Source of the DNA: Halobellus sp. MBLA0158
Lineage (GTDB): Archaea > Halobacteriota > Halobacteria > Halobacteriales > Haloferacaceae
Direction: 5' to 3'
DNA length: 64,000 nt
Assembly: GCF_041477585.1 (NCBI RefSeq)
Contig: NZ_JBGNYA010000001.1
Location: 930,001 to 994,000 of the forward strand
Shown: positions 1 to 8,742 of the stretch, one piece after another
Layout: each line of letters begins with the position of its first letter
Position numbering within the stretch: the stretch's first letter is position 1
Notes under the pieces: generated by a model
Told to the model about the DNA's origin: nothing
Databases searched by the model: none
The model's input: only the letters and a program-made list of their open reading frames with translations
Program-made: the position numbers and the translations under genes

Positions 1-140
1 TCCGCGAGCGCGGGGCGACGACGACTCGCCGCGACGTCGACGGCGACGGCGTCTCGAGCGTCGTCGCCGCGTTCGACGGGCCGCGGCGGGTCCACCTGAT
101 CGTCCACGACGTCCGGCTCCGGGTGGCGGTGGGCCGATGA
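1..140 (+). CDS. 3' end of a haloarchaeal membrane/pilin-like protein (partial)
   Basis: An open frame runs from the window edge (first full codon at base 3) to TGA at 138-140; the next gene's ATG at 137 overlaps that stop. The visible 45 residues are hydrophilic and beta-rich, ending in VAVGR. The overlap and the four pilin-like genes downstream suggest it is another member of the same operon, but the diagnostic N-terminus lies outside the window, so the family cannot be named. Confidence 0.55.
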   Translation, partial: RERGATTTRRDVDGDGVSSVVAAFDGPRRVHLIVHDVRLRVAVGR

Positions 141-691
141 GCCGGCGGGCTTGCGGACCGGGAGCGCGGTCGACGACACCAGCGCAGTGCCGCGGTTCCG
201 GACGCGACCGCGGGCTCTCGCCGGTCGTCGGCAAGACGCTCGAACTTGGGGTCGGCGTGCTGTTCGTCGCGCTCCTGACGGCGACGTTCTTCGGCGGGCT
301 CGTCCCGGAGTACCGCACCGCCGTCGGTGCCGAACTGGGCGAGCGGGCGACCGTGGCGGCCGCCGAGCGGGTCGAGGCTGCCGTTCCCGGGGACCGCCCG
401 GTCGGCGTCGACCGCCGCGTGACCGTTCGACTCCCGCCGACGATCCGAGGCGACCCGTACCGAATCGTCGCCGTCGCCGCGGACGGCGGGCCCGCGCTCC
501 GGCTCGTCCATCCCGACCCCGCGATCGGCGGGCGCGTCCGGCTCGCCGTTCGGGCCGACGCGTCGGTCTCCGGGTCGTGGACCAGCACGTCGCCCTCCCG
601 GGTTCTGGTCTCGACGACCGACCGTGCGGAGGGGACGGTCTCGGTACGTCTCGTCGACGCCGAGGCGGACCGATCGGGGGACGCGCCGTGA
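137..691 (+). CDS. DUF7266-like pilin-related protein
   Basis: 184 residues. After a 28-residue basic leader comes RGLSPVVGKTLELGVG and one strongly hydrophobic helix (about residues 32-52), then a soluble beta-rich domain. This layout, a short basic leader then one helix with Glu near its start, is the class-III-signal-peptide pattern of archaeal pilins and pseudopilins. I match it to the haloarchaea-specific DUF7266 family by memory of its conserved LSPVVGKTLE segment. The start ATG overlaps the upstream stop, and its own stop overlaps the next GTG, so it sits in a tightly coupled operon. Its exact role (minor pilin or membrane-anchored surface protein) is inference. Confidence 0.7.
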   Translation: MSRRACGPGARSTTPAQCRGSGRDRGLSPVVGKTLELGVGVLFVALLTATFFGGLVPEYRTAVGAELGERATVAAAERVEAAVPGDRPVGVDRRVTVRLPPTIRGDPYRIVAVAADGGPALRLVHPDPAIGGRVRLAVRADASVSGSWTSTSPSRVLVSTTDRAEGTVSVRLVDAEADRSGDAP

Positions 692-1392
692 CGGACCGCG
701 CGCAGGCGAACCTGATCGGTTTCGCCGTGGCGGTGATCGTCGTCGTGACGGTCACCGTCGGCGGCGCGGGGCTCGCGACCGACGCCCTCGCCGACGCCGA
801 GCGCGAGCCGGCCGCCATCCACGCCGCGGAGCGCCTGGCCGACTCCCTCGTCGCCGGCGACAGCGCGCACGCTCGGGGTCCGAACGTCCTCGACGCGGCG
901 GCCACCGCGAATCTCACGCTCGTCGACGTCGACGCCGCGGCTCCGCCCGTGCGCGGCCGCCCGGTTCGGATCTCGCTCGGCGACGACGTGCTCCTGGCCC
1001 GAGGCGCGTTCGGGGATCGGCACTCCGCTGGCGACGAGCCGGTACGGATCGCCCGTCGCGTCCGGGTCGAACGCGACGCGGCCCGCACCGAGCGGCTCGA
1101 CCTCCGGACCGAGCGATCGGTCACGCTCGACGACCACGGCGGAAACGCCGCGGTGACGATCGACCCGGCTCCGGGCCAGTCCGTCACGACGGTCCGCGCC
1201 GGCGGGCGCGTCGTCCTCCACGACCGGTCCGGACTCGACGGCGAATACGCGGTCCGGCTTCCGTCGACGCGGCCGCTCGCGGTTCGGTTCGAGGTCCGCG
1301 GCTCCGGCCTCGGGAGGGCGGGCACGGCGACCGTCGCCTGGGCGGCGCCGACCGGCCGGGACGAACGGCTGGTGGTGGTCGTCGGTGTCTGA
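688..1392 (+). CDS. DUF7263-like pilin-related protein
   Basis: 234 residues from GTG at 688, which overlaps the upstream TGA by 4 bp (GTGA). The N-terminus reads TDRAQANLIGFAVAVIVVVT: a very short polar leader and a single helix (about residues 8-28), then a long extracellular-type domain without cysteines. I recognise the arrangement from haloarchaeal clusters annotated DUF7266-7263-7262-7261. The longer possible frame from 151 lies inside the previous gene and is Arg-rich there, so the GTG is preferred. Probably a pseudopilin-like subunit made together with its neighbours; no enzymatic motif is visible. Confidence 0.65.
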   Translation: MTDRAQANLIGFAVAVIVVVTVTVGGAGLATDALADAEREPAAIHAAERLADSLVAGDSAHARGPNVLDAAATANLTLVDVDAAAPPVRGRPVRISLGDDVLLARGAFGDRHSAGDEPVRIARRVRVERDAARTERLDLRTERSVTLDDHGGNAAVTIDPAPGQSVTTVRAGGRVVLHDRSGLDGEYAVRLPSTRPLAVRFEVRGSGLGRAGTATVAWAAPTGRDERLVVVVGV

Positions 1393-1804
1393 GTCCGCCG
1401 ATCGCGGACAGCTCGCGACGTCGCTCGTCGAGGCCGTGGTCGGCGCGCTGCTGGTGCTGGCGGTCGTCGCCGGGTTCCTCTGGGCTCCCGTCGACGACGG
1501 CCGGGCCGACGCCGAGCCGGACCGCCTCGCGGCCGACGCGCTGGCCGTGCTGCACGCCGAGGCGCCCGCGGGCTCGGGTCGCAGTCGGCTGACGGCGGCC
1601 TGCCGGTCGCCGGCGTCGTTCGCGACCGAGCGCGCCCCCCTGCGGGCGCGTCTGGAAGCGGTGCTTCCTCCCGGGGCGTTCGGACGCGTCGCGACGCCGC
1701 ACGGATCGGTCGGACCGCCGGCCCCGACTACCGTCGTCCAGTCCGGCCGGGCGAGGCTCGACGTCGGGCCGTGTGCGGTCACCCTTCGGGTGTGGTTCCC
1801 GTGA
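1385..1804 (+). CDS. DUF7262-like small pilin-related protein
   Basis: 139 residues from GTG at 1385, overlapping the previous gene by 8 bp. The N-terminus SADRGQLATSLVEAVVGALL resembles type IV pilin and prepilin N-termini: a short leader, a hydrophobic helix, and Glu at about residue 15 inside the helix start. The remainder is a small domain with two cysteines (in AACRS and GPCAV) that could form a disulfide outside the cell. It is the third of four coupled genes. The function as a minor pilin-like subunit is inferred from architecture and context. Confidence 0.65.
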   Translation: MSESADRGQLATSLVEAVVGALLVLAVVAGFLWAPVDDGRADAEPDRLAADALAVLHAEAPAGSGRSRLTAACRSPASFATERAPLRARLEAVLPPGAFGRVATPHGSVGPPAPTTVVQSGRARLDVGPCAVTLRVWFP

Positions 1805-2355
1805 TGCGTTCGCCACTCCGCGGGCGCGCCGACGACCGCGGCCAGATCGTCCTCGTCTCGGCGGCGGTCGTCGCGGTCGCGCTCCTCGCGATGACGGTCG
1901 CGTACGCGCAGTTGGGCTACGACGGCGACCGAGACGCGGCGGCCGACGTCGAAGTGGCGTCGCTCGGGGAGATCGATCGCAGCCTCGCGGGCTCCGTTCG
2001 GACGGCCGCGACTGCGGTGACTGCGCGAAACGACGCCGCCGACCGCTGGCGGGACCGCCGCGTCGTCGCCGCGGAGATCAGCGCGGCAGTCGAGTCCGAC
2101 GTCGCTCGGCTCGAACGGGCGCACGCGTCCGAGAGCCGGTCGCTGACGGTGACGTTCGACGACGCGGCGGCGGCTCGCTGGGCCCGCGAGGAGTGTCCCG
2201 GTGGTCGCGGACGCGACTTCGGCCCCTGCCGAGCGATCGGGGGCATCGTCGTCCAGGAGCGCGCCGGGACGGCGACGCCCGTCGCGGCCGCGTTCCACGT
2301 CCGAGTCGTCTCTCCGGTCGAGTCGACGCACGCGACACTCCTGGTCCGGGTATGA
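1804..2355 (+). CDS. DUF7261-like pilin-related protein
   Basis: 183 residues from ATG at 1804, whose first base is the last base of the upstream TGA; GTG at 1801 is an equally possible start one codon earlier. The N-terminus has DDRGQIVLVSAAVVAVALLA, a single helix preceded by a short charged leader, then an alpha-helical domain rich in Ala/Asp/Arg with a pair of cysteines (ECPGG, GPCRA). It is the last gene of the pilin-like operon; the following 160 bp are AT-richer and hold the next gene's promoter. Family assignment is from memory of the haloarchaeal DUF7261 neighbourhood. Confidence 0.65.
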   Translation: MRSPLRGRADDRGQIVLVSAAVVAVALLAMTVAYAQLGYDGDRDAAADVEVASLGEIDRSLAGSVRTAATAVTARNDAADRWRDRRVVAAEISAAVESDVARLERAHASESRSLTVTFDDAAAARWAREECPGGRGRDFGPCRAIGGIVVQERAGTATPVAAAFHVRVVSPVESTHATLLVRV

Positions 2356-2516
2356 GGCCAATCCCGGCAATGTATCCCGACAACATAGTTAGAAAGATGA
2401 CATTAATCGCTCTTACGGCCGCCGGATCCGGCGATGTCGACCGATATTCGGACTCCTCATCGGACTGGTGGTTTGATGTATGATGATCACCTCGGAACGA
2501 GACGTCGAAGACACGT

Positions 2517-4277
2517 ATGGCGTGGCATCTCTCCTCGATCTCGGCTCTCGGTTTCGCCGCCGTCGGCGTCCACGCGGCGCTCGTCGCCGTCGGATGGCGA
2601 CACCGTGAGTCGCGGTGCGGCACCGAGATCGCGGCGCTCCACGTCCTCGTCGGCCTCTCGGCGCTGGCGTACGCGATCCAGATCGGCTTCGGATCGGTCG
2701 CGATGCAGCGGCGCTGGTGGCAGGTGACGTTCGCGCTGTCGACTGGCGTCCCGATCCTGTGGCTCGTCGTCGTCGTCCAGTACGTCAGCCGCTCGCAGTG
2801 GCTGACGGTCCGGCGCGCGGCGCTGCTCGCGCTCGAACCGCTCGCCGTTCTCATCGCGACCGCGACGAACCCGATGCACCACCTAGTCTGGACAGTTCCC
2901 TCTGGACCGACCGTCGTCGACTCGACTGTGCAGGTCGCGTTCGGGCCGCTCTACTATCTCCACGTCGTCTTTGCTTACACGGCGGTCGCGATCGGGATGG
3001 GGCTGATTCTCCTGGTCGGCGTCCGGATGTCGCTGCTCTACTGGAAGCAAGTCGCCGTCCTCACCGTCGCGCCGCTGCCGCCGTTCCTCTCACACGTCGC
3101 GTTCCTGCTCGGTATGAGCCCGATTCCGGGCGTCGATCTGACGTCGTTCACCTTCGCGATCACCGGCGTTCTCGTGGTGCTCGGGCTGTATCACTTCGAT
3201 CTGCTCGAACGGGTCCCGGTCGCCCGCCGCCGGGCCTTCGAGGCGATGGGCGACGGGCTCGTCGTCCTCGACTCCGACCGCGTCGTCGTCGAGGTCGACG
3301 ACACCGCCCGCCGGGTCCTCGATCCGCCGCCCGACCCCGGCGACCACGTCAGCGACGTCTTCCCCGAGCACGCCTTCGAGGATCTCAAGGGAACGACGGT
3401 CACGGACGGGCGAAGCCGCGCGTACGACATCCGCCTCTCGGAGCTCTCCGACGAGCGGGGCGACGAGGTGGGGTACGCGCTGGCGCTCCGCGACGTCACC
3501 GGGCGGCACCGCTACGAACAGCGCCTCGAAGTCGCGAACCGGATCCTCCGGCACAACCTCCGCAACGATATGAACGTCGTGCGCGGCTACGCCGACATCG
3601 TCGCCTCCGGGACCGTCGAGGACGCCGAGCGCGCGGCCGAGTCCATCCTCAGCCGGACCGACGATCTCCTGACCGTCAGCGACAAGGCCCGGAAGGTCTC
3701 CGAGCTCGAAGACACCCACTCGGAGACGCCGACGGTCCACGACGTGACCGAGATCGTCGCCAGCGCCGTCCGCCGCGCCGAGCGGGGCTACCCCGACGTC
3801 GAGTTCGCCTTCGACGGCGACGCCCACGCCCGCGCGGCGCTCACCGATGCCAACTCGATCGGAACCGCGACCGAGGAGCTGATCGAGCTCCTCGTCACCG
3901 AGTCCGACTCTGAGGGGCTCCGCGTCCGGGTCAGCGTCGAGCGCGAGGCGACGGCCGACTCGGAGCCGTCGATCGCCGTCCGCTTCGCATCGAGCGGCGA
4001 CGGCATCCCCGAAGTGGAGCGGCGGGCGCTCGATGCGGGCTCGGAGACGCCGCTCCAACACGCCGAGGGACTCGGCCTGTGGCTCGCGTACTGGTGCGTC
4101 ATCGAGAACGGCGGGGAGCTCCGGTTCGCCGACGGATCCGGCGGGTCCGCGGGCGACCGCGACGCCCCCGTCGACGGCGATTCGCCCGGCGACGGCGTCG
4201 ACAGCCCCGCCGAGGGCACCGCCGCCACCGACCTCCGAACGATCGTGACGCTCCGGTTCTCCGAGCCCGACGAGTGA
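2517..4277 (+). CDS. Membrane sensor histidine kinase with degraded ATPase domain
   Basis: 586 residues. Residues 1-220 hold about seven hydrophobic helices (histidine-kinase N-terminal 7TM type), about 235-335 a PAS-like domain, then an H-box RILRHNLRND with His346, the haloarchaeal phospho-acceptor form. The C-terminal HATPase region is unusual: where the N-box Asn is expected (ENAxxH) the protein reads ELIELLVTES (454-463), and the G1 box, normally DxGxGIP, is SSGDGIP (492-498). The G2-like EGLGLWL (516-522) remains. It may be a weak or inactive kinase working as a scaffold or phosphatase. No response regulator is adjacent. ATG at 2517 is the only start because an in-frame TGA lies 30 bases upstream. 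Confidence 0.85.
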   Translation: MAWHLSSISALGFAAVGVHAALVAVGWRHRESRCGTEIAALHVLVGLSALAYAIQIGFGSVAMQRRWWQVTFALSTGVPILWLVVVVQYVSRSQWLTVRRAALLALEPLAVLIATATNPMHHLVWTVPSGPTVVDSTVQVAFGPLYYLHVVFAYTAVAIGMGLILLVGVRMSLLYWKQVAVLTVAPLPPFLSHVAFLLGMSPIPGVDLTSFTFAITGVLVVLGLYHFDLLERVPVARRRAFEAMGDGLVVLDSDRVVVEVDDTARRVLDPPPDPGDHVSDVFPEHAFEDLKGTTVTDGRSRAYDIRLSELSDERGDEVGYALALRDVTGRHRYEQRLEVANRILRHNLRNDMNVVRGYADIVASGTVEDAERAAESILSRTDDLLTVSDKARKVSELEDTHSETPTVHDVTEIVASAVRRAERGYPDVEFAFDGDAHARAALTDANSIGTATEELIELLVTESDSEGLRVRVSVEREATADSEPSIAVRFASSGDGIPEVERRALDAGSETPLQHAEGLGLWLAYWCVIENGGELRFADGSGGSAGDRDAPVDGDSPGDGVDSPAEGTAATDLRTIVTLRFSEPDE

Positions 4278-4341
4278 GTGCGCCCCGCCGACGCCGCTGG
4301 CGAATCTCTTTACCGAGGCGCGTCCGATACGCCACCAACAC

Positions 4342-5301
4342 GTGGACGCATCGACCGCCCGCCGGCTCGCCGTGGCCCTCCTCGCCGTCGCCGCACTCGC
4401 CGCGACGGCGGCGACGATCGACACCACCGTCACCGGCGGGACCGGCGGCAGCCTCGGCGGCGCGTCCGGCGGCGCCCCCTCGGGCGCTCCGGCGCCGCTG
4501 ATCGACGTTCCGAGCGGCGAGAGCGCCGCCGTCCTGGGCTCCGTCTGCGTCCCGTTCCTGGCTCGGCCGCCCGTCGTCGCGCTCCTCTTCGCGCTCCTCG
4601 CGGCGGGCCACTACGCGGTCTACCGTCGATCCGAGTCGCTCCCGACCGTCGTCGCGACCGCCGTGGGGGTCGGGTTCCCGCTCGCACTGCTGTGGGCGGT
4701 CCTCGTCTCGTGTCGGCTTCCGACGCTGTCGATCGACGTCGGCTTCGAGTTCGGTCTCGGCGCCGACGGTCCGGGCATCGTTCCGTTCCCCGTCGGGAGC
4801 GGCGGGTTCGGCCTCGGCGGGGAGGGAAGCGGCTCGGTCGCGACGCCGTCTGCGCTCTTCGGCCTCGCGCTGTTCGTCGCGCTCGCGCTCGCCGTCGTCC
4901 TGCTTTTGGCCTCGACGGGGGACGAACTCGCGGGCGACGACGCCGACGATTCCGCCGACGGGGATTCCGAGGCGACCCCGCCGGACGTCAGGCGGGTCGG
5001 CGAGGCCGCCGGCGACGCGGCCGACCGCCTCGAAGCCGAGGCCGACGTCGGGAACGAGGTGTACCGCGCGTGGGTCGAGATGACGAACCACCTCGACGTC
5101 GACCGGCCGGAGTCGTGTACGCCCGGGGAGTTCGCCGCGGCCGCGGTCGACGCCGGGATGGACCGCGACGACGTCGCAGAGCTCACCCGGCTCTTCGAGG
5201 AGGTCCGCTACGGCGACGAGGACGTGACAGACCTGCGCGCCGAACGGGCCGTCTCGGCGCTGCGACGGATCGAATCGGCGTACGCCGGTGAGGGGTCGTG
5301 A
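4342..5301 (+). CDS. DUF4129 domain membrane protein
   Basis: 319 residues from GTG. An N-terminal helix (about 8-25), a Gly/Ser-rich stretch and three further helices (about 70-90, 98-120, 170-190) precede a cytosolic C-terminal domain. The end (NEVYRAWVEMTNHLDV ... FAAAAVDAGMDRDDV ... LFEEVRYG) is the typical DUF4129 signature found beside DUF58, MoxR and transglutaminase genes. The stop overlaps the next GTG by 4 bp. First gene of a four-gene operon; in this family the domain is thought to act at the membrane with the MoxR/DUF58 system, but no reaction is established. Confidence 0.85.
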   Translation: MDASTARRLAVALLAVAALAATAATIDTTVTGGTGGSLGGASGGAPSGAPAPLIDVPSGESAAVLGSVCVPFLARPPVVALLFALLAAGHYAVYRRSESLPTVVATAVGVGFPLALLWAVLVSCRLPTLSIDVGFEFGLGADGPGIVPFPVGSGGFGLGGEGSGSVATPSALFGLALFVALALAVVLLLASTGDELAGDDADDSADGDSEATPPDVRRVGEAAGDAADRLEAEADVGNEVYRAWVEMTNHLDVDRPESCTPGEFAAAAVDAGMDRDDVAELTRLFEEVRYGDEDVTDLRAERAVSALRRIESAYAGEGS

Positions 5302-5888
5302 CCGACGGCGACCTCCTTGTCGGCGTCGGCGCCGCGGTCGTCCTCCTCGGAATCGCGGGGTTCGCGGGGCTCGTGGTGCCCGGTCTGAACGCCTCGTTCG
5401 TCTTCGTCGTCCTGGTGGGCCTCCTCGCGGGCGTCCAGGGGCTCCGGTATCTGGTCCGCCGGTCCGGCGCTGACCGCGTCGCGACCGACCCGGGCGAGCC
5501 GGAGCGGCGGTACCGCGTGCCGGCGCCCGGCGACGAGATCAGGGGCCACGCCGGCTACGACGGCGACCGGGGACGCCCCCGCCGCCGGGCCGACGTCAGG
5601 CGCGGGTCGACCCGTCGCCGGCGGCGGCCGCCGCGGACGCTCCGGCGCCGCATCGAGGAGGCGGCCGTCGAGACGATCTGTCTCTGCGATCACTGCTCGG
5701 TCGAGACCGCTCGGCGTCGGATCGACGAGGGGACCTGGACTGACGACCCCGTCGCGGCGCGCTACCTCGGCGCTGACGTCGACCTCCCCCTCTCGACGCG
5801 GATCCGACGCACCGTGACGCGGCGCTCGCGGCGGGACGCCGCCGAGCGGGCGCTCGACGCGCTCGAAGCGCTCCGGGAGGGCGACTGA
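5298..5888 (+). CDS. DUF7269-like membrane protein
   Basis: 196 residues. Two N-terminal helices (about 6-24 and 30-48) precede a basic, Arg-rich cytosolic region; a segment near residues 125-140 (ETICLCDHCSVETARRRI) has two cysteines spaced by three residues. It starts 4 bp inside the DUF4129 gene and its stop overlaps the DUF58 ATG by 1 bp. The pairing DUF4129 - this protein - DUF58 recurs in haloarchaea and carries the label DUF7269 there; I rely on context and the two-helix N-terminus. Probably an accessory of the DUF58/MoxR system; no catalytic motif seen. Confidence 0.7.
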   Translation: MTDGDLLVGVGAAVVLLGIAGFAGLVVPGLNASFVFVVLVGLLAGVQGLRYLVRRSGADRVATDPGEPERRYRVPAPGDEIRGHAGYDGDRGRPRRRADVRRGSTRRRRRPPRTLRRRIEEAAVETICLCDHCSVETARRRIDEGTWTDDPVAARYLGADVDLPLSTRIRRTVTRRSRRDAAERALDALEALREGD

Positions 5889-7159
5889 TGCGCGCGCTCG
5901 ACACCCACCGCTGGACTGGGATCGAGGGGGCGACGCTCCTGGCCGCCGCCGCGGGGGTCGTCTTCCAGCGCCCCGCGCTCCTGCTCGCGGCCGGCGTCGG
6001 CGTCGCGTTCACGGCCTACGGGTGGTTCGGCGACGCGCCGACCCCGACGCTCGACGTGGAGCGCCGGATCGACGACGCCTCGCCCGACCTCGAAGACGAG
6101 GTGCGGGTCACCGTCGAAGTGCGGAACGCCGGCTCGCGGACGCTCTCGGACCTCCGCCTCGTCGACGGAGTCCCGCCGGCCCTGGCGGTGACCGACGGCT
6201 CGCCGCGGCACGGGACGGCGCTCCGCCCCGGTGCCGGGACGACCTTCTCGTACACGGTTGAGGCCGTGCGCGGCGAGCATACCTGGGAGCCGCTGACCGC
6301 CATCGCCCGGTCCCCGAGCGGCGAGCGCGAGCGGAACGTCGAGGTCGGTCCCGACGGGGCGACGTCGATCTCGTGTACGCCGTCGCTTTCGGCCGTCGAG
6401 ACGCTCCCGCTCCGCGGGCTGACGACGCCGTACGCGGGGCGGGTCACGACGGACGTCGCCGGCTCCGGCCTGGAGTTCTCCTCGACGCGCGAGTACCGGC
6501 GGGGCGACCCGCTCTCCCGTATCGACTGGAACCGCTACGCCCGCACGGGCGACCTCTCGACGGTCGAGTTCCGCCAGGAGCGCGCCGCCGCGGTCGTGCT
6601 CCTGATCGACGCGCGACAGGCCGCGTACGTCGCTCCGGGGCCCGATCGGGAGCACGCCGTCGAGCGGAGCGTCGACGCGGCCGCGGCGGCGTTCGCGTCG
6701 CTGCTGGACGCGGGCGACCGCGTCGGCATCGCCGCGCTGTCGCCGCGGGAGTGCTGGCTCGCCCCGGGCGCCGGCCGCGACCACCGGAGCCGCGGCCGCG
6801 ACCTCCTCGCCTCCAGCCCGGCGCTCTCGCCGACGCCGCCGGAACAGCCGCAGCTGCCGATCTCGGCGCTCCAGCGGCTCCGACGCCGGCTTCCGGCGGA
6901 CGCGCAGGTGCTGTTCTTCTCGCCGCTGGTCGACGACGACGCCTTCGACGCGGCCCGCCGCATCGACGCCCACGGCCACCCGGTCACCGTCGTCTCGCCG
7001 GACGCGACCGCGACCGACACGGCCGGCCGGCGGCTGGCCCGGCTCGAACGCCGGAACCGGATGACGCGGCTCCGACGCGCCGGGATCCGGGTCGTCGACT
7101 GGGGGAACGAACCGCTCGCGGCCCGCGTCGCCCGCGCCGAACGGCGGTGGTCGCAGTGA
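5888..7159 (+). CDS. DUF58 domain protein (vWA-like), partner of MoxR ATPase
   Basis: 423 residues. Two N-terminal helices (about 15-45), a beta-rich CARDB-like region (50-150), then the DUF58 core with SREYRRGDPLSRIDWNRYAR, the diagnostic motif of the family, and a von Willebrand A-like half starting at VVLLIDARQ. Such proteins are paired with MoxR AAA+ ATPases and are thought to be acted on by them during assembly or maturation of envelope or metal-containing proteins. Coupled to both neighbours (1-bp and 4-bp overlaps). The matching moxR lies just downstream but on the opposite strand. Confidence 0.9.
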   Translation: MRALDTHRWTGIEGATLLAAAAGVVFQRPALLLAAGVGVAFTAYGWFGDAPTPTLDVERRIDDASPDLEDEVRVTVEVRNAGSRTLSDLRLVDGVPPALAVTDGSPRHGTALRPGAGTTFSYTVEAVRGEHTWEPLTAIARSPSGERERNVEVGPDGATSISCTPSLSAVETLPLRGLTTPYAGRVTTDVAGSGLEFSSTREYRRGDPLSRIDWNRYARTGDLSTVEFRQERAAAVVLLIDARQAAYVAPGPDREHAVERSVDAAAAAFASLLDAGDRVGIAALSPRECWLAPGAGRDHRSRGRDLLASSPALSPTPPEQPQLPISALQRLRRRLPADAQVLFFSPLVDDDAFDAARRIDAHGHPVTVVSPDATATDTAGRRLARLERRNRMTRLRRAGIRVVDWGNEPLAARVARAERRWSQ

Positions 7160-7671
7160 CCGCCGACGGCCCGCGCGACGGGATGACCGCGAAGCCGCCC
7201 GTTCGCGGAGCGGCGCTGTCGCTCGTCGCCGGCGGCGCCTGTCTCGCGGCCCTCGCGCTGGGTTCGGTCGACGCCCTGGCGGTCGGCGCGCTCGCGCTCG
7301 CCGTGCTCGCGGGCGGGCTGTACGCGGCCGCCCGGCGGGCCGTGACGGTCGCCGGCGCGGGATTCCTGCTCGCGATCCTGCTCGCGGGGAGCCGCGGCGC
7401 CGCCCCCGAACCCCTCCTGCTCGCTACGCTCGGCGCCGTGTTGGCGTGGGACCTCGGCGAGTTCGCCGTCGACGTCGGCGAGCAGCTCGGTCGAGAGGCC
7501 GACACCGACCGCTTACTCCTGGTCCACGCGGCGGTCAGCCTCCTCGTCGGCGTCGCGGGCGCCGGGACGGCCTACGGCGTCTCCCTCGCCGTCGGGGGCG
7601 GCCAGCCGACCTCGGCGGTCGTGTTCCTCCTCGTCGGCGTGGTCGTCCTCGTGGCGGCCCTCCGCCGGTGA
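7156..7671 (+). CDS. DUF7519-like membrane protein
   Basis: 171 residues from GTG at 7156, overlapping the DUF58 stop by 4 bp; the longer open frame upstream is a shadow of DUF58. At least four hydrophobic helices (about 20-38, 42-60, 62-90, 120-170), little else. It is the fourth gene of the DUF4129-DUF7269-DUF58 operon, a position occupied in haloarchaea by proteins called DUF7519. It ends 3 bp before the convergent moxR stop. No function can be read from sequence; a membrane component of the MoxR system is the likely role. Confidence 0.7.
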   Translation: MTADGPRDGMTAKPPVRGAALSLVAGGACLAALALGSVDALAVGALALAVLAGGLYAAARRAVTVAGAGFLLAILLAGSRGAAPEPLLLATLGAVLAWDLGEFAVDVGEQLGREADTDRLLLVHAAVSLLVGVAGAGTAYGVSLAVGGGQPTSAVVFLLVGVVVLVAALRR

Positions 7672-7674
7672 TCG

Positions 7675-8661
7675 CTATTCGCCCCCGTCCGACGCGTCCG
7701 CTCCGGAGTCGGCCTCGACGGTCGGGACCTCCACGCGGTCGAGCACGTCGGCGACGACGTCGGCGGCCGTGGCCTCGTCGACCCGCGCGTCCGGCGTCAG
7801 GACGATCCGGTGGGCGAGGACGGGCTCTGCGACCCGCTTCACGTCGTCGGGGGTGACGAACCCGCGCCCCGAGAGCACCGCCTGCGCGCGGACGGCTTCG
7901 AGCAGGCGCTGAGTGCCGCGGGGGGAGACGCCGACCTCGACGTGGCGGTGCTCGCGGGTCGCCCGCGACACCTCGGCGACGTATTCGAGGAGGTCGTCGT
8001 CGACGCGGACGGTCTCCGGCGCGCGCCGGAGCGCGGTTACCGACGCCCGGTCGAGGACCTGTTCGACGCTCGGACTCCGCGCCTCGCGGCCGATCCGGCG
8101 CCGGAGGAGTTCGACCTCCCCCTTCGAATCGGGGTAGCCGATCTCGGTCTGGACGGCGAAGCGGTCGACCTGCGCCTCCGGCAGCGGGAAGGTCCCCTCG
8201 CTCTCGACGGGGTTCTGCGTCGCGATCACGAAGAACGGCTCCGGGAGCGCGTGGGTCTCGCCGTCGACGGTCACCTGTCGCTCCTCCATCGCCTCCAGGA
8301 GCGCGGCCTGGGTCTTCGGCGGCGCGCGGTTGATCTCGTCGGCGAGGACGACGTTCGCGAAGATCGGCCCCTCGCTGAACTCGAAAGTCCCCTCGCGCTC
8401 GTCGAAGACGTTCGTCCCGGTCACGTCCGCGGGGAGGAGGTCGGGCGTGAACTGCACGCGCGAGAAGGAGAGGCCGAGCGCCGTCGCGACGCTGCGGGCG
8501 GTGAGGGTCTTGCCGGTCCCGGGGACGTCCTCCAGGAGGACGTGCCCGCGGGCGAGGACGCCGAGCAGGACGCGTTCGAGGAAGCGCTCGTCGGCGATGA
8601 CGGCCTTCGAGACCTCCGCGCGGACCGACTCGCAGGCGGCGGTCGCGTCGTCGAGATCCAT
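7675..8661 (-). CDS. MoxR family AAA+ ATPase
   Basis: 328 residues. Walker A DVPGTGKT (about 42-49), Walker B VVLADEINRAPPKTQAALLE with the MoxR-type DEINR, sensor-1 IATQNPVESEG and a C-terminal lid domain (MoxR AAA_lid_3). The ATPase is expected to remodel the DUF58 protein or its clients. It faces the DUF58 operon tail-to-tail, 3 bp apart, so the two transcripts must overlap at their 3' ends. The extended frame upstream of ATG (to 8719) runs into the promoter region and lacks family similarity, so the ATG at 8661 is chosen. Confidence 0.93.
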   Translation of the reverse strand: MDLDDATAACESVRAEVSKAVIADERFLERVLLGVLARGHVLLEDVPGTGKTLTARSVATALGLSFSRVQFTPDLLPADVTGTNVFDEREGTFEFSEGPIFANVVLADEINRAPPKTQAALLEAMEERQVTVDGETHALPEPFFVIATQNPVESEGTFPLPEAQVDRFAVQTEIGYPDSKGEVELLRRRIGREARSPSVEQVLDRASVTALRRAPETVRVDDDLLEYVAEVSRATREHRHVEVGVSPRGTQRLLEAVRAQAVLSGRGFVTPDDVKRVAEPVLAHRIVLTPDARVDEATAADVVADVLDRVEVPTVEADSGADASDGGE

Positions 8662-8742
8662 ACCGGCGTCTGGTGCGGCACGCGCTTATAGGGTCGCCTC
8701 CGGTCGCCCCGTCGCGCACGCGGACTCGACCAAATCGAAACC

